Positions 32,800 through 40,971 of a DNA stretch of 64,000 nucleotides are shown here, in pieces. The notes below the pieces were generated by a model. It searched no databases. It saw nothing but the letters and a program-made list of their open reading frames with translations, and was not told the DNA's origin. Positions within the stretch are counted from its first letter, which is position 1. Every line of letters begins with the position of its first letter. The stretch comes from CANGTU01 sp046336655 (lineage in GTDB: Bacteria > Bacteroidota > Bacteroidia > Flavobacteriales_D > Sanyastnellaceae), in the NCBI GenBank assembly GCA_046336655.1, contig JBKDGH010000078.1, positions 1 to 64,000 on the forward strand, read 5' to 3'. Both the position numbers and the translations under genes were made by a program.

Positions 32800-33807
32800 T
32801 TACGCAAAATCCTCTTCTTTCATATTCAGCCATTCCAGGGCCGAACGGAAAAAGATGTTTTCCAGATCGCGCTGCGGGAGATTCATCTCTTCGATAAACG
32901 CACCTATCTCAAGATCGCCCAGCGGGAACGGATAATCGGTACCAAGGGACACCTTTGCCGAGCCCTGTTTAGCCAAAATGTATGCGAGAAGCTCGGGGTC
33001 GTGGGTGGCGCTGTCAACCCAGAAGCGACCGATATAGGAAGAAGGTGACACATTGTTGTCCACTGCCACTAAATCAGGCCGGCAGTTGAAGCCGTGCTCA
33101 ATGCGTCCAATCGTGGGTATGAAGGAACCTCCGGCGTGAGCGAAGTTGAAACGAATTCCCGGGAAGCGCTCCATAACTCCGGAGAAAATCAGTGAGCAGA
33201 TAGCGCGCGTGGTTTCTGCAGGCATTCCTACCAGCCAGGGCAGCCAGTATTTTTTCATGTCCTGCTCGCCCATCATCTCCCAAGGGTGCACGAGCACGGC
33301 CATTTCGAGTTGCTCACAGGCCGCCCAAAGCGGATTGAACAAAGGCTCACTGAGGTTTTTCCCATTTATATTGGAGCCAATCTGAATTCCCTTCATGCCG
33401 AGCTGCTTGCAGCGTTCCAACTCGAGAATGGCCATTTCAATGTCCTGCATGGGAAGGGTGCCGAGTCCGACATAGTGCTTCGGGTGTGATCTGACGATGC
33501 CCGCAATATGGTCATTGAGAAAACGCGCGACCTCTGTTCCATGATCCGGTTTTGCCCAATAGGCAAAAAGAACGGGAATGGTGCATATCACCTGAACCTG
33601 CGTATGGAACCTTGCATATTCTGCAATGCGCAACTCAGGATCCCAGCAATTCGCGCCGATTTCCCGGAAGAATTTTTCACCCTGCATCATTCGCGCGAAC
33701 CCCGGCTTGTGATGATCGAGGTGAATGAATGTACCATAGCCGAAGCGCTTGGTCCAGTCGGGAAGCACCTCCGGCATGATGTGGGTATGCATATCAATCT
33801 TCAGCAC
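32800..33807 (-). CDS. ACMSD-like amidohydrolase (aminocarboxymuconate-semialdehyde decarboxylase family)
   Basis: Metal-dependent TIM-barrel decarboxylase of the amidohydrolase superfamily, closely resembling ACMSD of the kynurenine/2-aminobenzoate routes. Shared landmarks are KIDMHTHIMPE with the metal pair HxH, TKRFGYG, NCWDPE, SYWAKP-like AYWAKPDH, GLGTLPMQ, KGIQIGS, LVHPWEM, KYWLPWLVGMPAETT, FAHAGGSF and LGTDYPFPLG. I start at GTG 33807 because this gives MLKIDMHTH as in homologues; an in-frame GTG at 33831 would add eight residues. It lies about 34 nt behind the peptide-binding lipoprotein gene. No other kynurenine pathway genes are in view. Confidence 0.9.
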   Translation of the reverse strand: MLKIDMHTHIMPEVLPDWTKRFGYGTFIHLDHHKPGFARMMQGEKFFREIGANCWDPELRIAEYARFHTQVQVICTIPVLFAYWAKPDHGTEVARFLNDHIAGIVRSHPKHYVGLGTLPMQDIEMAILELERCKQLGMKGIQIGSNINGKNLSEPLFNPLWAACEQLEMAVLVHPWEMMGEQDMKKYWLPWLVGMPAETTRAICSLIFSGVMERFPGIRFNFAHAGGSFIPTIGRIEHGFNCRPDLVAVDNNVSPSSYIGRFWVDSATHDPELLAYILAKQGSAKVSLGTDYPFPLGDLEIGAFIEEMNLPQRDLENIFFRSALEWLNMKEEDFA

Positions 33808-33841
33808 AGTTGCGGCAAATAATGAGTTCACAAAGTTAAGG

Positions 33842-35509
33842 TCAACGGACAGGAGTGGAGGTTTTTCTCACCACCGACAGGTCAATCATGTTGACCCCGT
33901 TGGTGCGCAAACCGATAATGTCTTTCCGGATAAAGTGTGATACCTGATCGTGAAAGAGCGGGATCACGGGCAATTCAGTCATCACCATGCGCTCTATTTC
34001 CCGGTAGTTCTGTTGCCGGATGCTGTCATTGCTCTCGCGGATGGCATTCGCATAGGTGGCATCGCAGGCAGGATTGCTGAAGTGTGTGTAGTTGGGACCG
34101 GCCGGAGAAAAATGGGAGGTAGTAAACAGCGCCAGAAAATTTTCAGGATCGGCGTAGTCGGCAAGCCAGCTTTTCCGGAATACAGGAATCTGGCAGCGCG
34201 CGGTGGCTTCGCGGAAAGCGGCAGGCTGCATAATCTGCACCTTTGCGCGCACGCCGATTTTCTCCCATTCATGCTGGATGAATTCCATCAGGTCTGTATA
34301 ATCGGAAGTAGTTGCCACGGGAATTTCCGGTATTCCTTTGCCAAGCGGGTATCCTGCTTCCTGCAGCAGTTGCTTTGCTTTTTCCGGATTGTAGGTGTCA
34401 GATTGAATAGGGTTATCCGATTGCCACAAAGAAGGCGGGACCATTCCGTGAGCGGGGATCACTGAATTGTTCCGAAGGTATCGCACCATTTCCCGGATAT
34501 TTATGCCGGCGGCAAGCGCCTGACGCACGCGTGCATCGCGAAGGGCTTCTATTCTTCCGCCTTCCACAGCAGGATCCACGACAATTCCGAGATAGTCTGT
34601 TTTAATGAATGGTACTTTCTGAAAAGTGAGCTGGCTGCTGTATGCTTCAGCCAGTTCGCCGGAAGGTGTGAGCAGTTCATCCTTGAAAGAGGGGTGAATA
34701 CCGCTCATGAAATCATAGCGCCCCTGAAGAAGTCCCTGAAACTCCACGCTGACGTCTTTTACGAAATCAATCTTGACCGCATCGAGATAGGGCAATGCAT
34801 TTCCGGCGTCATCTTTCTTCCAAAACCGGTTGTTGCGATGAAAGACCAGCGCCACATTTTCATTCCAGAATGCAAACCGGAATGGTCCTGATCCGATCGG
34901 GTGATTTCTGAATTCAGCGCCGTATTGGGTGACAATTTCCTGCGGAACCACATTGGCGTATTGCGTAGCCAGCAGTCCGAGAAATGGCTGAAACGGCGCC
35001 TTCAGTGTGATCAGCAGCGTGGTGTCGTTTTCCGCAATGAATGCGCTGTTGCCGGTCTGATTGACATGCGTGAAAATCCATTGTCCGGGTGATGCGACCT
35101 CTGGATTCAGCACGCGGTTGAAGCTCCAGACGAAATCATGCGCAGTGACTTTGCGTCCGAGACTGTCTCCGAACAGCGGAGAAGGATGGAAGAACACCGA
35201 ATCACGAAGGGTGAAGCGATAGATAAGTCCGTCGGGAGAGATCTCCCAGAACTTGGCAATGCAGGGTACGATTTCGAGGTTGTCATTCAGTTCTACGAGT
35301 CCATCGAAGAGCTGATTGGTTGCCCACATGGTTTCGAGTTCGCGGGCAAAGGCGGGGTCGAGCGAACTGATTCCGGCGTTCTCATTATATCGGAACACAT
35401 TGGACACATCGTCGGAAGCCTTGTGACATCCAATGAGCAAACCAATGATGCCTGTATAAAGAGGTATTACCCGGAATCGCAATTGACGGACCGCGGAAAA
35501 CAGAAGCAT
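33842..35509 (-). CDS. Oligopeptide/dipeptide ABC-type solute-binding lipoprotein (SBP_bac_5)
   Basis: 555-residue lipoprotein (GLLIGC, Cys28) of the OppA/DppA family. Characteristic stretches are ISSLDPAFARELETMWATNQLFDGLVEL, YRFTLRDSVFFHP, TAHDFVWSFNRVLNP, VPQEIV and NPEKAKQLLQEAGYP. These bind peptides or nickel complexes for an ABC importer, but no permease or ATPase gene is nearby, so it may dock to a transporter elsewhere. A TACCTTTG element lies only 4 nt before the ATG, which would make the message essentially leaderless unless the true start is downstream. Confidence 0.9.
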   Translation of the reverse strand: MLLFSAVRQLRFRVIPLYTGIIGLLIGCHKASDDVSNVFRYNENAGISSLDPAFARELETMWATNQLFDGLVELNDNLEIVPCIAKFWEISPDGLIYRFTLRDSVFFHPSPLFGDSLGRKVTAHDFVWSFNRVLNPEVASPGQWIFTHVNQTGNSAFIAENDTTLLITLKAPFQPFLGLLATQYANVVPQEIVTQYGAEFRNHPIGSGPFRFAFWNENVALVFHRNNRFWKKDDAGNALPYLDAVKIDFVKDVSVEFQGLLQGRYDFMSGIHPSFKDELLTPSGELAEAYSSQLTFQKVPFIKTDYLGIVVDPAVEGGRIEALRDARVRQALAAGINIREMVRYLRNNSVIPAHGMVPPSLWQSDNPIQSDTYNPEKAKQLLQEAGYPLGKGIPEIPVATTSDYTDLMEFIQHEWEKIGVRAKVQIMQPAAFREATARCQIPVFRKSWLADYADPENFLALFTTSHFSPAGPNYTHFSNPACDATYANAIRESNDSIRQQNYREIERMVMTELPVIPLFHDQVSHFIRKDIIGLRTNGVNMIDLSVVRKTSTPVR

Positions 35510-35513
35510 GGGC

Positions 35514-35521
35514 CAAAGGTA
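35514..35521 (-). promoter_or_regulatory. -7 promoter element immediately upstream of the solute-binding lipoprotein
   Basis: TACCTTTG on the minus strand matches TAnnTTTG exactly and ends 4 nt before the start codon at 35509. No TTG is seen at -33. The rest of this 267-nt divergent gap (35510-35776) holds no other strong signal. Confidence 0.4.
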
Positions 35522-35776
35522 AGCGTGCTTTTCAGCCCTGACCGATCCCGGGCACCCTTCTCAAAAAAGCTGAGCCTTCGGGCGGATAAAAGCGTTTGGG
35601 TTGGGTGCTTTCATGGGGCCGATAGCATTTCCATGCAACCGTGCGCGCCCCGCGATCGCAGGAGCCGGAGTATGCGTCGGGTCATCATTCAAACAAGTTT
35701 ACAGCAAGAGTTTACAAAAGGTTCAACCGATGCCGTGATGAACAGACGCATATTTGGCGACTCAAATGTCAGAAGC

Positions 35777-36805
35777 ATGAATCGAATAAACAGGTTGTAC
35801 AGGATCGCGTTTCTTATTGCTGCGGTCGCGTCCGGGTGTAAACCACACAAGGCCGGGAACGTATTGGATCAAGAGTCTTCCACGATTTTGTTTTACAATG
35901 TGGAGAATCTGTTTGATACCCAAAAGGATCCCGTCAACAATGATGCGGACTTCACTCCGGAGGGAAAGCTGCAATGGACTGAAGAGCGTCTCAACACCAA
36001 GTTGTCGCGTATTGCGGAAGTGGTCACCAAGGTGGATTCGCAGTATCCTGTGCTGATCGGATTGTGTGAGGTGGAAAACAGAAGTGTGCTTGAAAAGCTG
36101 GTTGGTCTTCAACCCATGCTACCCGGCGGTTATGGTATTGTGCACAAGGATAGCCCTGACGAGCGGGGTATTGATGTCGCTTTGCTATACAGGCAGCCTC
36201 ATTTTACGCCGGAAGAAGAGGAGTGGCTCATGGTGAACCTTCCGGATAAGGAAGATCCCTTCACGCGGGATATACTTTATGTAAAAGGAAAGTGGAATGG
36301 CGAATCGGTTCATGTGTTTGTGAACCACTGGCCTTCCCGGAGCAGCGGACAGGCTGAGTCTGAGTACAAGCGCATACTCGCTGCGGAGCGACTGGCAGGT
36401 AAAGTGGATGAGATTTATAAGGTCAATCCGGATGCGAAGGTGATTTGCATGGGCGACTTCAATGATCATCCGGCGGATAAAAGTGTAAAGGAAGTGTTGC
36501 GCGCAGGCGTGAATCCGGGGGACCGGTTGTTCAATATGATGAGTGATGATCAGGATCGCGGTGAAGGCAGTCACTGGTACAAAGGAGAGTGGGGCGCATT
36601 GGACCAGATCATGGTTTCTCCGGCATTATTGTCCGCGCGCAAGGGACTTCATACCACTAAAGAAGGCGCGAATATTTTACGCGAGAGCTTTCTGATGTTC
36701 ACCGACAATCAGGGTCAGAGTCGCCCGAACAGAACATACGCAGGGGAGAAGTATGTGAACGGCTACAGCGATCATCTGCCGGTTTATCTCCGCATTGAAG
36801 AGTGA
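35777..36805 (+). CDS. Endonuclease/exonuclease/phosphatase-family lipoprotein
   Basis: 342-residue protein started at ATG 35777, giving a signal with lipobox VASGC (Cys21); ATG 35738 is an in-frame alternative, and a longer frame running antisense to the neighbouring gene is not credible. EEP-fold residues are present: FYNVENLFDT (Asn41, Glu43), IGLCEVENR, NHWPSR, MGDFNDHP and GYSDHLPVY with the catalytic Asp-His. Members hydrolyse phosphodiesters or phosphomonoesters; substrate unknown. Its stop abuts that of the CHAP gene. Confidence 0.9.
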   Translation: MNRINRLYRIAFLIAAVASGCKPHKAGNVLDQESSTILFYNVENLFDTQKDPVNNDADFTPEGKLQWTEERLNTKLSRIAEVVTKVDSQYPVLIGLCEVENRSVLEKLVGLQPMLPGGYGIVHKDSPDERGIDVALLYRQPHFTPEEEEWLMVNLPDKEDPFTRDILYVKGKWNGESVHVFVNHWPSRSSGQAESEYKRILAAERLAGKVDEIYKVNPDAKVICMGDFNDHPADKSVKEVLRAGVNPGDRLFNMMSDDQDRGEGSHWYKGEWGALDQIMVSPALLSARKGLHTTKEGANILRESFLMFTDNQGQSRPNRTYAGEKYVNGYSDHLPVYLRIEE

Positions 36806-37417
36806 TTAAGGATTTCGCTTTCCGAGCCAGCCGAGTGCTTCGCTGAGGTTTATTTTCCACATTCCATCGGATTGCACGAGCTCTGCGTGAATGCGCGTGG
36901 GTGCATTTGGTCCCGGGTTTTGCTGGATGATTTCCACGCTGCGGTCTGACACTGCACTGATCACTGCGATGTGTCCGTATGGATTATAGATGTTGCCATC
37001 CCAGACAATCAGGTCGCCGCGCAAAGGGGGTGTGGTGCTTGATCCGTTGGTGAACTGAAAGAGATTGCGTGCGGTGTTTCGTTTTCCGCTGGCGAGTCCT
37101 TTTTTAAAGAAGTCTTTCGCATGGCCATAGCTATCCGGCATGCGGTGCTTATAATGCTCGAAGTAGTACCTCTTTGCAAATTCCACGCATTGGTATTTGA
37201 GTCCGATGTTGTATCCATCGCTGCTCAGGTTTCTGCCGGCAGTGTGACTGACATTTCCGTTGTAATATACCAGGACACCGTCCAGGGAGTCAATCGCATC
37301 ACCAACCTCATGGCCATTGACATTTGAATGGCCTGTGATGATACCAGTGCGGAAGTTGAGGTACAGGACTCCGGTGAGGACAATGAAGGCAATGGCAAAA
37401 AGGAACTTGCGGGTCAT
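36806..37417 (-). CDS. CHAP-domain (NlpC/P60-like) amidase, membrane anchored
   Basis: 203-residue protein with an N-terminal signal anchor (about 5-23). The CHAP domain has catalytic Cys77 in KYQCVEFAKRYY and His149 in NPYGHIAVI, with LRGDLIVWDGN between. Such amidases cut peptidoglycan peptides or glutathionyl-type amides. It follows a terminator belonging to the histone-like gene. A TACTTTTA element is 5 nt before its ATG but also forms part of that terminator's T-tract. Confidence 0.85.
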   Translation of the reverse strand: MTRKFLFAIAFIVLTGVLYLNFRTGIITGHSNVNGHEVGDAIDSLDGVLVYYNGNVSHTAGRNLSSDGYNIGLKYQCVEFAKRYYFEHYKHRMPDSYGHAKDFFKKGLASGKRNTARNLFQFTNGSSTTPPLRGDLIVWDGNIYNPYGHIAVISAVSDRSVEIIQQNPGPNAPTRIHAELVQSDGMWKINLSEALGWLGKRNP

Positions 37418-37430
37418 GAGTATAAAAGTA

Positions 37431-37455
37431 AAAAACCCCGCAGAGCGGGGTTTTT
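37431..37455. terminator. Bidirectional terminator between the histone-like gene and CHAP gene
   Basis: A perfect 11-bp stem AAAAACCCCGC/GCGGGGTTTTT with an AGA loop. On the minus strand it ends the histone-like transcript, 25 nt after its stop codon. Confidence 0.88.
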
Positions 37456-37480
37456 AAAGTAACCGTTTTGCGGCTTAATC

Positions 37481-37777
37481 TTAGTTCGCAGAAGGAGCTG
37501 GAGCAGCCTTCTTGGTCGCCTTCTTAGGAGCGGCCTTCTTTGCAGCCTTCTTGGTCGCCTTTTTAGGAGCGGCCTTCTTTGCAACCTTCTTGGCAGCTTT
37601 CTTAGGAGCAGCTTTCTTAGCAGCCTTCTTAGTCGCCTTCTTAGTCGCCTTCTTAGGGGCTGACTTCTTAGCGGCTTTCTTGGTCGCCTTCTTAGCGGCC
37701 TTCTTCTTAGGAGCTGCTTTCTTAGCTGCCTTCTTCACAGCCTTTGGGGCTGCATTTGACTTTGACTTTGTTTTCAT
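37481..37777 (-). CDS. Lys/Ala/Pro-rich histone H1-like protein
   Basis: 98 residues made almost only of Lys, Ala, Pro and Thr in the pattern KKA(A/T)KKAAPKK, very like the C-terminal tail of eukaryotic H1 and bacterial HctB/AlgP-type proteins. It should be unfolded and bind DNA or RNA by charge, contributing to nucleoid packing. It has its own terminator and no obvious partner. The repeats are near-identical at DNA level for two 39-bp units, so copy number may vary between strains. Confidence 0.85.
   Translation of the reverse strand: MKTKSKSNAAPKAVKKAAKKAAPKKKAAKKATKKAAKKSAPKKATKKATKKAAKKAAPKKAAKKVAKKAAPKKATKKAAKKAAPKKATKKAAPAPSAN
37505..37582. repeat. 39-bp tandem repeat inside the histone H1-like gene
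   Basis: Two adjacent 39-bp units (37505-37543 and 37544-37582) differ at a single base and encode 13 residues each; more diverged copies follow. Such repeats can expand or shrink by slippage while keeping the frame. Confidence 0.75.
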
Positions 37778-37851
37778 TTTAGTAACGGTTGATTTGTTTG
37801 CTACTGTTGGTTATTACAAGGGGGCTCTTACGAGATACTTGTCATTTGGTT

Positions 37852-38751
37852 TTAAAAAAACAGTGCGTACACCTTCACCTTTCCGTCACTTTGCACTTCA
37901 AGAGTCGGTGCCGGAAGTTTGATGAAGCTGATTACTCTTGCAGCTTTCTTCATCCACTTTTTTGGCCACTGAATCCGATTCAAATCTGCATCAAATGAGA
38001 GGTAGTATTCACGTGCACGTCGGAAATTATTAACATCGTTTTCGTTCATTACAGCGCGTGTCATTCCAGTTGCGCCATAACCGAATGCGATGTTTAACCA
38101 CTTCGGGAAATCCGCGTCAGAAGCCAGAAAGCGAGAGATGTTAGCAGAGCACCAATACGTTTGCGCATTGTAATCCTTAATAAGGCGTTGTTGAAAATTA
38201 CGACCAAGCAGTGATGGATTAGCGGCCGCGAACTCACTGTGAGAGTAAGAGAACTTGAGTTGAACACGCTGCTCATTCCATCCGATTTGTTGTGCAGCGA
38301 ACAGTGAAACACCTCCTGCATTCGCCACCATATCACTCCATGAAAACCCCCATCCGGCCGAATGTCCGTCGAGTAATTCGATCACCGTCATGTATCCCAT
38401 TGTGCTGAGTGTAGCTGCGTACATGGAAGATTTTGCCGGGTAATTCAGACCCAATGCAGCATCATACAGTCCATAGGCAACCTGATAACAAGTGAAGACG
38501 TGGCCCGCTTTATCCATTTGCAGCCACTCATGAGTATCATCAAATGAGCGCAGGGAGGTTCGCTCATACTGCGAGTACCAGATTTCGTTCAGGCCAATGA
38601 GTGAGCCGGTGGCAACTGTTCCAGCGGCAGCTGGCAGAATCCATTTACGGTTGGCACGAGTGCCGTCTTCCGGATGTGTGACTTGTGCACTTCCGGTGCG
38701 CATGACCAGGAGTGATATCGAGAGGAGAAGTATGCCTTTGCGATTGTTCAT
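37852..38751 (-). CDS. DUF2279 exported protein
   Basis: 299-residue protein started at ATG 38751 (the frame runs six codons further upstream), with signal peptide MNNRKGILLLSISLLVMRTGSAQ. DUF2279 hallmarks are WYSQYERTSLRSFDDTHEWLQMDKAGHVFTCY, GYMTVIELLDGHSAGWGFSWSDMVANAGGV and a late NIAFGYGATGMTRA. The DKxGH and DGHSxxWG..W.D motifs suggest a membrane-associated lipid-phosphatase-like (VanZ/PAP2-like) core, but activity is unproven. An AATATTTG element (7/8) sits 15 nt upstream. Divergent from the histidine kinase gene by 40 nt. Confidence 0.85.
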   Translation of the reverse strand: MNNRKGILLLSISLLVMRTGSAQVTHPEDGTRANRKWILPAAAGTVATGSLIGLNEIWYSQYERTSLRSFDDTHEWLQMDKAGHVFTCYQVAYGLYDAALGLNYPAKSSMYAATLSTMGYMTVIELLDGHSAGWGFSWSDMVANAGGVSLFAAQQIGWNEQRVQLKFSYSHSEFAAANPSLLGRNFQQRLIKDYNAQTYWCSANISRFLASDADFPKWLNIAFGYGATGMTRAVMNENDVNNFRRAREYYLSFDADLNRIQWPKKWMKKAARVISFIKLPAPTLEVQSDGKVKVYALFF

Positions 38752-38791
38752 ATGAAACCCTGGAGGCAAATATTCGTATTAAAGGGAGTTT

Positions 38792-40912
38792 ATGACAAAC
38801 ACGTTCACCCAATATAGTGAAGTAGTGGATGGGATTCTCTCCGGTTATAAGGAGGTGAAAGGAATCCGCTTTCTCCGAAACATGTGTCTGGTTGGCATCA
38901 TTGCCACGGTTGCTCCCGGACTGGGATTTCATCTCTTATTTCCAGATGCGGTTGAACTTTTTTGGGATCGAGTGCTGCTGGTGGTGCTGTGCGGTGCAGC
39001 TTACTTTTGGGGAGGAACTGAACGAGTAGATATCCGGCGATACAGCAATTTCGTGTACGTCCTGTTTTATTTGTACGGGTTGCATACGATGATGCTGATC
39101 TCACTCAATGAATTTCATGCTGCCTATGTGATCATTTCACTGATCTCAATCCAAATGATCGCTTTGTCGTTTCGGTTTCTGAGGGATGCATACATATATA
39201 TAGGTATTCAATTTTTTGTTTTCATCTTTTTGGTGGCGTATTCCCCGAGGCTCGATTTCGAGCAGTCGTTGCTTTCGGTTTTCGTATCTGCTGTGTGCAT
39301 CTCCTGCAGTGCCCTGTTTGTGCGTTTCAAAACGGATTTTGTGGAACGTCTGAAATTGAACAGGGATTTGTTGCTTGCGCTGGTCAACAAAACGGAGTCA
39401 GCCGTTTTCATCACGGATACCCAAGGCTACATTTTGGAGTGTAATGCGCGCGCTCTCGAAATGTTTCATCAGCCGAGAGAAGGGTTCATCGGTCATGATT
39501 TCCGCATTCTCAGGGCGCACCAGCTTACCGAAGATGAGATCATTTACGGGTTGAATGAACTCGAAAAAGAGAACTTCTGGAATTCGGAAACGGAACTCCG
39601 TCGATTTGACGGAACCGTGTTTCATGCGTTTGTTTCAATCGCGATGATTCAGCGTAAGGATCAGCGTTTTTTTGTGTACCGGGTTCGCGACATTTCGCAT
39701 GAAAAGCAATTTGAACTGGAACTCTTCGCAGCCAAAGAAAAGGCAGAAGAGGCTGCAGCTGCCCGCAGTCAGTTTCTCGCCACCATGAGTCATGAGATTC
39801 GCACACCACTGAATGGGGTGATCGGTATGACGAGTTTACTTGATCAGACGGTACTTGATCACCGTCAGAAGGAATATGTGGATACTATTCAGAAGAGCGG
39901 TCAGAGTCTGATGATTCTGATCAATGATATTCTCGACTACTCGAAAATGGAAAGCGGACGACTGGCGCTCCGCGAAGAGGAAACGCATCTTCCGGACAGT
40001 GTATATGAGGTGTGCGACCTCCTCCGGCCACACGCGGAGATGAAGGGCATCCGCCTGGATGTGCAGGTCGACAGCAGAATACCGCGCTGGCTTCGGACGG
40101 ATGACTCACGACTCAAACAAGTATTATTGAATCTGGTGGGAAACGCAATAAAGTTCACTCATCAGGGCAGTATCATGGTTTCGTGTAATATGCTAAGCAT
40201 CTTTCATGACAGGGTGTGCATTCGGTTTGAAGTAAAAGACACGGGCATCGGAATACCAAAAGAGCGGCAATCCGCGCTCTTTCAGCCGTTTTCTCAGATC
40301 AACCACGACGGCAGCAGGAAATATGGCGGAACGGGACTCGGACTGGCGATTTCCAGACAAATTGTCGAACTGCTCGGTGGACAGATGAACCTGGAGAGTG
40401 ATGCCGGAAAGGGCGCGGTGTTTTCGTTCGATCTTCAGTTTGATGTGGTGGCGATAGGCGAACGACGCGCAGAGACGCGCGGCTCAGAAGCGCATATCCT
40501 TCGCAAGCTGGAGCAAGCCCGCGATATGAACATCCTGATTGCGGAGGACAATCTGATCAATCAGAATGTGCTGCTTTACATGCTCGAAACACTCGGTTTG
40601 AAGGCGGATGTTGTTTCAAACGGAAAGGAGGCTATCAGGCAACTCTCTCAGAAACGCTATGGAATGCTTTTCCTGGATGTTCAGATGCCCGAAATGGATG
40701 GCCTGCTTACGGCTGCGTGGATCCGGGCGCACAGCAAGTATCAGCCATACATAATATGTATGACCGCAAACTCATCCGAAGAGGATCGCAGCAAGAGCAC
40801 AGAGGCCGGTATGGATGATTTTATTCCCAAGCCATTTGACCTTAACCTCATCCGCGAAGCGCTGTTGCACGCGCTTTCATCCCACACAGATAAAAGCGAA
40901 AAGGCGGCCTGA
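38792..40912 (+). CDS. Hybrid sensor histidine kinase/response regulator with 6-TM sensor and PAS
   Basis: 706-residue two-component kinase. Six hydrophobic segments (about 28-185) are followed by a PAS domain (205-310, AVFITDTQGYILECNARALEMF). HisKA has phospho-acceptor His334 in TMSHEIRTPLNGV. HATPase_c carries VLLNLVGNAIKFT (N box), KDTGIGIP and GGTGLGLAIS. The receiver begins at MNILIAEDN and has Asp629 in LFLDVQMPEMDG, with Thr and Lys switch residues (MTANSS, PKPFD). All catalytic residues are present. No output regulator is encoded beside it. A second hybrid kinase follows after 59 nt. Confidence 0.95.
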   Translation: MTNTFTQYSEVVDGILSGYKEVKGIRFLRNMCLVGIIATVAPGLGFHLLFPDAVELFWDRVLLVVLCGAAYFWGGTERVDIRRYSNFVYVLFYLYGLHTMMLISLNEFHAAYVIISLISIQMIALSFRFLRDAYIYIGIQFFVFIFLVAYSPRLDFEQSLLSVFVSAVCISCSALFVRFKTDFVERLKLNRDLLLALVNKTESAVFITDTQGYILECNARALEMFHQPREGFIGHDFRILRAHQLTEDEIIYGLNELEKENFWNSETELRRFDGTVFHAFVSIAMIQRKDQRFFVYRVRDISHEKQFELELFAAKEKAEEAAAARSQFLATMSHEIRTPLNGVIGMTSLLDQTVLDHRQKEYVDTIQKSGQSLMILINDILDYSKMESGRLALREEETHLPDSVYEVCDLLRPHAEMKGIRLDVQVDSRIPRWLRTDDSRLKQVLLNLVGNAIKFTHQGSIMVSCNMLSIFHDRVCIRFEVKDTGIGIPKERQSALFQPFSQINHDGSRKYGGTGLGLAISRQIVELLGGQMNLESDAGKGAVFSFDLQFDVVAIGERRAETRGSEAHILRKLEQARDMNILIAEDNLINQNVLLYMLETLGLKADVVSNGKEAIRQLSQKRYGMLFLDVQMPEMDGLLTAAWIRAHSKYQPYIICMTANSSEEDRSKSTEAGMDDFIPKPFDLNLIREALLHALSSHTDKSEKAA

Positions 40913-40946
40913 GTCAACAGGCGCAACCATTTGGCTTTAACTCCCT

Positions 40947-40965
40947 TACTTTTGTATTTAAGGAG
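40947..40965 (+). promoter_or_regulatory. -7 promoter element and Shine-Dalgarno for the second hybrid kinase
   Basis: TACTTTTG (40947-40954) matches TAnnTTTG exactly, with a TTTG 13 nt upstream (too close for a standard -33). AAGGAG at 40960-40965, 6 nt before the ATG, is one of very few Shine-Dalgarno sequences in the window. Together they suggest this kinase is transcribed independently of the one upstream. Confidence 0.5.
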
Positions 40966-40971
40966 AAAGGG

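Noticed and set aside
35138..35776. N-terminal extension of the EEP-family lipoprotein by over 200 residues
   Set aside because: It is antisense to the solute-binding protein and would bury a perfect lipoprotein signal peptide; ATG 35777 is preferred.
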